The position numbers were made by a program, and so were the translations under genes. Positions 59,043 to 64,000 of a DNA stretch of 64,000 bases are shown one piece after another. The first letter of the stretch is position 1. Every line of letters starts with the position of its first letter. Source of the stretch: Ascaphus truei (Eukaryota; Chordata; Amphibia; Anura; Ascaphidae); NCBI GenBank assembly GCA_036426205.1, contig CM071570.1:49956984-50020983 (forward strand). Reading direction: 5' to 3'. The notes beneath the pieces were generated by a model that was given only the letters and a program-made list of their open reading frames with translations, was not told where the DNA came from and did no database searches.

Positions 59043-59863
59043 GGTCTTATCCATGATGTCCAGTCTTCTTTTTTTGTAATAAAATTTATTTTTTAATCTA
59101 CTAAGCTTGTGTCGGTACAAGGGAGTAGTGACCATTCATTTTTTTCTACTTTATTCATTATCTCGGAATGGAGCACACAGAGGTCTCATCACGTTAGCAG
59201 GTGCTGATCATCATTATTCAGCAGAGGTGGTATCCTGACTATCTATACGCCGGAGCGCACTGCATGCTGGATCCCCAGTGAGAGCACAGCTGTGGGCTCT
59301 CTCGACGCGGCGCAAGACGAACTACATGCCGCAGCGCATTGTGTGCTGGGTCTCCAGTTAAGCGCAGCTGATTGTTCCCGTGACGTCATCTCCATCGACC
59401 GGCTGGGGAGTTGGTGCGACCGCCAGACAGCAGAGCGGTAGCGGCATCCATTAGAACCTTGCGCAGGAGCGCCCTGCTTTCCTGGTTCCAGCAGCTGTGT
59501 ACCCGCATGTTACAGGTTACGGGTGTTTCATTCATTCACACAGCTCAGCTGTTGGAGTGGCAGGGTTACTAACCGGTACAGGGCAGCATTTATTCGGGAC
59601 ATGTATTGAGTTTACAAGTGGTGTGTCTGCGGTCACATTACTATGTATCTCTAGTTCCTATTTGCTATTGGGCCCCCGGTTGGTTTGATTATACCAAGAA
59701 GCCACAACTTACCCTATAACTTAATTATCATTATATACCTGCATTGAGACCACTTCCCTTGTTGTACCTGGACAGTGGCTGTATACCTGCCTATATACCT
59801 ATACGTGATTGCTTAGCATTGGAACACGGGAGGTCATTCTCCACCTTTTTTCCTCATTGGGAT

Positions 59864-60152
59864 ATTCCCTGATCTTCTACTAAGCCACCCAGATATACAA
59901 TGTTGCATGAATATTCCTACTCACATTTCTGGAGTGTCCCCATCCTGTGCAAGTTGTAAAGGCGTGCTGCCACTGGTACAAAGTCAATATCAGCATCCAA
60001 GAGATGTAGCGCACAGCCAAGAGAGTGGGTCAGATTTACAGTAAAAAATCAAACTTTATTTGTCCATTAAAAAACAGAGTTGTAGAGACCTCCTACATGT
60101 TTCATGCGTCCTGCACTTTATCAAGGAATAGAATCATAGTTAGCATTTTTTT
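59864..60152 (-). repeat. Minus-strand PLE tail in the gypsy element
   Basis: Minus strand: hammerhead-like motif (60126-60092) with UUGAUAA, stem II GTGC with GCAT, GAAAC, GTA; followed by AATAAAGTTTGA (~60055) and noncoding tail. The young plus-strand PLE landed at its far end. Its own TSD was not found. Confidence 0.55.
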
Positions 60153-60197
60153 TTGGAGGAGAAGGAGATAGTGTTCCCAGTGTAATTTTCCTGGCTC

Positions 60198-61184
60198 TCA
60201 CTGGAAGTTGGCGTTTCCCGACTTGTGAGGACAAGAAAGTACCTGATGTCCGATGTTAAAGCAGTATAGGCAGAGTCCGGCATTGCGTCTGCATAGTTTC
60301 TTGCCGGGAGATAGCTTATTGCCGCCGAGTTGCATGGGTTCCCCAGGTCCAGCGTAGACGGATTAACAGCCCCTGTGCAAAAACTGTGAGGGGGTTGTAC
60401 ACCTTGCTTGCACCGGGTACTTTCGGCTCTTCTTTCCTGTAGCCACTGGTCTACCCGGATGCATAGAGCGATGAGCTCCTCCAGCTCTGTGGGACGTTCC
60501 TGTGCCGCAAGTTCGTCCTTCAGATTCTTGGAGAGGCTTTGCTAGAAGGTGGTTGTCAACGCTTCATTATTCCAACCGGTTTCTGCGGCTATGGTGCGGA
60601 ACTCGAGAGCGTACCGGGTCACGGGACGGGTACATTGGGAGATATGTAAAAGGGATAAGGCAGCAGTTATCTTGTGTCCGGATGTGTCAAACTCTGCGTA
60701 ATTTCTTGGTGAAGCGTGCAATGTCGCTGGTGAGGTTCGACCTCAGTTCCAAGATGGGTGAGGCCCACGCCATACCATCATCAATCAATAAAGAAATTAT
60801 ATATGCCACTTTAGATCACTGAGACATGAAACGAGAAGGCATCAGTTCGAATTGGATGAAGCATTGGTTAAGAAAACCGTGATAACCATGTGGGTCACCG
60901 CCATAGCGATTGTGGTTTAGATAGATTTGGTTCGGAGGCTGTAGCCACAGGAATGGGTGCAGGGACTGCGCCACAGAGGACACAAAGTGGAAAGGGGAAC
61001 ATTGCATCTGATCAGTGATGGATTGAACCGTCTGTTGGAGCAGCTCCATGCGTTGGTTATTTTGCCCCAGATATTTTTCCAGTCTGTCAAACATGTTGTC
61101 GTGCGTGCTCAAGAATCTACCCACCTCAGCGGGGTCCATGTTTGTGGGGCTGAGCATACTGTAATGGGTGCTCACCACAAACAA
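60198..61184 (-). pseudogene. Gypsy gag, minus strand
   Basis: Begins near 61140 with MDPAEVGRFLSTHDNMFDRL and NNQRMELLQQTVQSI (coiled-coil-like), then DPHGYHGFLNQCFIQFEL, a retrotransposon gag domain with YALEFRTIAAETGWNNEAL and LSKNLKDELAAQERPTELEE (~60600-60490), and a zinc knuckle CLYCFNIGHQVLSC (60272-60231; CX2CX4HX4C), stop at 60198. A shift occurs near 60816. gag packs the RNA. Upstream lies its LTR, downstream (interrupted) its pol. Confidence 0.8.
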
Positions 61185-61305
61185 GATTGGACCGTGAGGC
61201 CGAGGTGGGGATGTTAGTGATCACCGACCTCCAGCCGCGTAAGCGCGTCCGGAGTGCAGAGTGATAGTCGTATGGCCGGGTCAGGGTTGGAGAAGTGAGG
61301 ATAGT

Positions 61306-61974
61306 TGTAATACTCACCGTGGACAGGGGTTTAAGATGTCGGATGGTCGTAGAGGGTAGCTGGGGTCCAGGGACAGAGAAGGTAGAGGTCCAGAAGCAAG
61401 CCGAGGTTGAGGTAGAGGGAAGTCGGGGTCCAGGTACAAGCTGAGGTCAAAACACAGAGAAACAAGACAGGATCAAAAATGCACAAGGCAACAGGATAAG
61501 GCAGCAGAAGCTTGAGGTAAGCACTACATTCAGGAATGAAGAATTATGCTCAGCCAATTTGCCAGAGGGCTGGCCGAGCATATAAAGGGCAGGTGACCAA
61601 TGAGCAGCCAGCAAGCAGCTGCCACACATTAGCATGAACAGCCTACTCGGTAGCAAGCGCTCAATGGTAGAACGAAGACAGAGTGAGCCGCAGGTGCAGG
61701 TGATCCTGGGTTGGTGTGGAGTTAAGGATTAACCCCTCGCGTGCTCTTCGTGACATGGCGCCGGTGCGTGGTTTCCTGCGGGCGTGATGCGTCACCCATT
61801 TTGTCACAGGACGTGATGCTGGGGCGGGGCCTAAGCCAGAACCTGGAGGTATCCCCCTGTCTGACAGCGCGGTGACTGTGGGTAGCTTCCCTGGTCTGCG
61901 TCGCGTCACTCGTGTCGTCACAGGACCTATCGCGGGGGTGGGACCTAATGCCGATCCTCACAGCAGCGTTGACA
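61306..61974 (-). mobile_element. 5' LTR of the minus-strand gypsy element
   Basis: On the minus strand it starts TGTCAACGCTGCTGTGAGG and ends GTGAGTATTACA (669 bp), with TTTATATGCTCGG (TATA-like) at ~61585 and gag starting ~165 bp after it. No 3' LTR exists, since the element is cut at 55500. Confidence 0.65.
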
Positions 61975-62280
61975 TATTTTGCATGCATTTTTTGTTTTCA
62001 CCAAAACTTGAAACATTGATTCAGACATACTCATTTGTGAACACACTAGAGCTACCAGTGAAATACGGTATGGTCATTTCCACATGCAAATTAGTCTATT
62101 TAAAAGGTTTCTTAGGTATCTTCATATGTATTTCTGAATGTGTTAGAGATATGCTTACTGTAATTTTCTTTTTCTCTCTCAAAAGTCCAATTTTAGGATT
62201 TGGGCATTTCAGTTTTAAGAAACGTAGCAGATTCTTGCAGCACGACATGCCTTTCCCTGTCTAAAAGGCTACCAAAATAA
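61975..62280. other. No recognisable gene
   Basis: AT-rich flank of the gypsy LTR. Confidence 0.4.
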
Positions 62281-62714
62281 AGCCTGTCTTTAGCTGATGA
62301 GTCCAGCAGGGAGCTGCTTAATTTCAGAAGGAGTTAATTGACTAGTCTCCACCTGGTGTATCAAGCATGCTTAAAAACCTACTGCACAGACTTCAGGGAA
62401 TCTCTAGCACAGAGAGTCTGTGCTGCTAGAGAGATCTTTTGGGAAGAGAGAAACTGGACTGATGTGGAGAGCACCCTGCCTACAGGTACTTCTCTTTGGA
62501 CTTGTCAAATGTTGGTAAGAGGCCTAGCTATCCAGCCCTAGGATAGGGACTGCTGAGGTCATAGTCAGGCCCCTACATTGTTGTTATTTTTTGCTCTAAC
62601 TTTCTTTACTGATATGAAGCTGTTTTCTTTCTAAAGCTGCTGGTAATAAAGCCTTTCTCATAAAAACATCTCTGTCTTTTTACCCTCTGCACACATTTTT
62701 TACATATGGTTACA
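62281..62714 (+). mobile_element. LTR 3' part (gypsy-like)
   Basis: GGAGTTAATTGACTAG, TTAAAAACC, AATAAAGCC (~62646) and an end ATGGTTACA, then GAAGTTGGGATGAGAGG in primer-site position. Layout parallels 29166-29743. The left limit is unsure. Confidence 0.4.
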
Positions 62715-62839
62715 GAAGTTGGGATGAGAGGTGGCTCTTGAATTTCAAAGGGGCTTTGGAGACCATCAGGGAATTTTTTGTGTGCTTTTGTTTGCAACAT
62801 TTCCTCATGATGTAGATACCCATATTCAGTTATCTACGT

Positions 62840-63174
62840 CGGGGGTGTGTGCAAACTGGGGGGCACTTCCCCCAGAGGGGGCGTGGTGGTTTTCTGGGGG
62901 GGGGGGGGGGGGGGGGGCACGGTGCTTACAGAGGCCCCGCGCGGTTCCCAAATGCATTTAAATTAAATGCTGGGGGACATCGCAAAGCCTCTGTAAGCTC
63001 TCTTACCTTGTCTCCGATGGTGCTTCGCCATGGCAACGCGGTGTCAAATGATGCCGCTGGGTCACGTGATGTCGCCTTGCTATGGCAAGGACGAGGCATG
63101 AGGGGGGGGGGGGGTGGCGCGAGTAGGGGGTGAGCAGGCAGGGAGGCGCAGGGGAAAAAGTTTATACACCCCTG
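62840..63174. mobile_element. hAT-type MITE, 8-bp TSD
   Basis: 335 bp, ends CGGGGGTGTGTGCAAACTGG and AAAGTTTATACACCCCTG, flanked by ATCTACGT at 62832-62839 and 63175-63182. Two long G runs lie at about 62897-62918 and 63101-63113. Same family as 43603. Confidence 0.85.
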
Positions 63175-63182
63175 ATCTACGT

Positions 63183-64000
63183 CATCAAAGCGGTTGGACA
63201 GTTTTAAATGTCTTTAGCCCTTGCACGGAGACTGCTTCTTACCTCAAGTGTTTGGAGCTTCTCTGGGACTCTGCACAGCTCCTGAACACTGTTTGGCTTC
63301 CACACAGATAGTTCTGAAGGATTAACACTACAGGGGTCCCATTCAGAAGCAGGGACAACCGCAGCATTAATCCCTTCTGTTTTCACTGCTGGCTGTGGTC
63401 GTGGTACCGAAAGCATTCAATCTTTCTACATCTGTATGTAATGAAATGTACAATACAAATATATACATTACACTAACATAACACTACAACTCTAGCAGGG
63501 ATCACAGTGTTTGCAAGATATAAGTGTATTAACTCATCAGAACTACTATTTCAAACCAAAGTCTCTCTTTATCTAGACTAGATACTATATAGGAAAAAAT
63601 ACTACTGAATACCTCTAAAATTCTAAGAAAAAACGAAAGGGTTATACTTGTATTTCTTAACATTAATATAAGTGAATATTCTAATATGCAGTTTGTGTTT
63701 CACTATACCTAGTAGATTTTTGCTTTCCACCCTTAACACAATAATAGGATACTGCAAGCCAAGAAATGATGAAACATGATATTTAGTTAACGTAATATAA
63801 AATCAGACATCCCACAATTCCTGTAAAAGGAAAAACTCCTTACAAAACGTAAAGTAAATAATTGTCAGATTATATCCCCATACAATAAATAACCTTGTAC
63901 AATCCTGTTATGAATATTAGAATGCATTTCACAGTTAGCCTGACAAACAATAAACCTTGTACGTCTGCATACTGAAATCCTATCCAAGGCATTGTAATAA
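63183..64000. other. No recognisable gene
   Basis: AT-rich DNA to the window end; nothing named. Confidence 0.4.

Larger units (their letters stand above)
56983..59851 (+). pseudogene. 5'-truncated Neptune-like PLE, youngest copy
   Basis: It is flanked by CCTCATTGGGAT at 56971-56982 and 59852-59863, a 12-bp TSD. Coding opens inside the RT just before FKRYIDDLILIWKG (YIDD, ~57000), runs unbroken to NSCANCSM (57723), is split by a 399-bp insertion, and continues CQYALPAKCITYANG, YVGRTIRPLKLRIAEH (~58265) to the stop at 58552-58554. No other shift or stop is seen. A 1.3 kb 3'UTR follows, with a hammerhead-like motif at 59000. 5' truncation at the RT marks a dead-on-arrival insertion. Confidence 0.88.

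Noticed and set aside
1..64000. CRISPR arrays, bacterial operons or phage genes.
   Set aside because: All recognised proteins are eukaryotic retroelement domains; tandem arrays here are simple satellites without unique spacers.

Overview
The window looks like vertebrate, probably anuran amphibian, intergenic or intronic DNA. No host exon, tRNA gene or rRNA gene can be supported. Every protein-like stretch that I can recognise belongs to a transposable element: Penelope-like elements (PLEs), Ty3/gypsy LTR retrotransposons, L2/CR1-type and Tx1/L1-type LINEs, hAT and PIF/Harbinger-type DNA elements, and a Tc1/mariner-like terminus. The mix (Neptune-like PLEs with GIY-YIG endonuclease, Tx1-like LINEs, L2-like 3' ends, TAA-flanked Harbinger-type termini) is what suggests a frog. 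That assignment is inference.

Layout. 1-2.9 kb: fold-back repeats and LTR-like noncoding DNA. 2.9-11.2 kb: one large decayed Neptune-like PLE with ~1.15 kb direct terminal repeats (pLTRs), reverse transcriptase (RT) and GIY-YIG domains, and a 1.9 kb inserted palindrome flanked by a 15-bp target-site duplication (TSD). 12.4-19.9 kb: a GA satellite, head-to-head PLE ends, an L2 fragment, and a Harbinger-type element whose two ends (15675 and 19928) bracket PLE ends, a minus-strand PLE and a GC-rich minisatellite. 20-23 kb: C-rich minisatellites and a 1.66 kb solo LTR with 4-bp TSD. 25.2-27.3 kb: a PLE endonuclease fragment and small palindromes. 28-33.9 kb: a Tx1-like LINE, an LTR 3' half, a CR1 fragment and an L2 insertion with an inverted 5' part. 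36-39.2 kb: an LTR, a PLE tail and a hAT MITE. 45.1-48.9 kb: a Ty3/gypsy element with LTR, protease/RT/RNase H and integrase. 54.7-62 kb: a nest of two gypsy elements joined tail to tail, the minus-strand one split by PLE insertions. 62.3-63.2 kb: an LTR-like end and a hAT MITE. Long AT-rich tracts between these (23-24.4, 29.8-32, 33.9-35.9, 39.2-41.2, 41.9-43.6, 49.1-50.2 and 51.7-54.7 kb) show nothing I can name.

What ties the window together is the PLEs. At least a dozen short motifs resembling minimal hammerhead ribozymes (a CUGANGA-like box, a short stem II, GAAA, and usually a GUC or GUA triplet) occur on both strands in what look like several different PLE families. Several sit at or near the centre of inverted, head-to-head PLE ends. 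Two of them keep the full consensus core. TSDs let part of the insertion order be read: gypsy, then a PLE, then a second PLE tail inside that PLE. None of the elements looks intact, so they are best regarded as relics. The youngest PLE copy (56983-59851) still has uninterrupted coding frames apart from its nested insertion.
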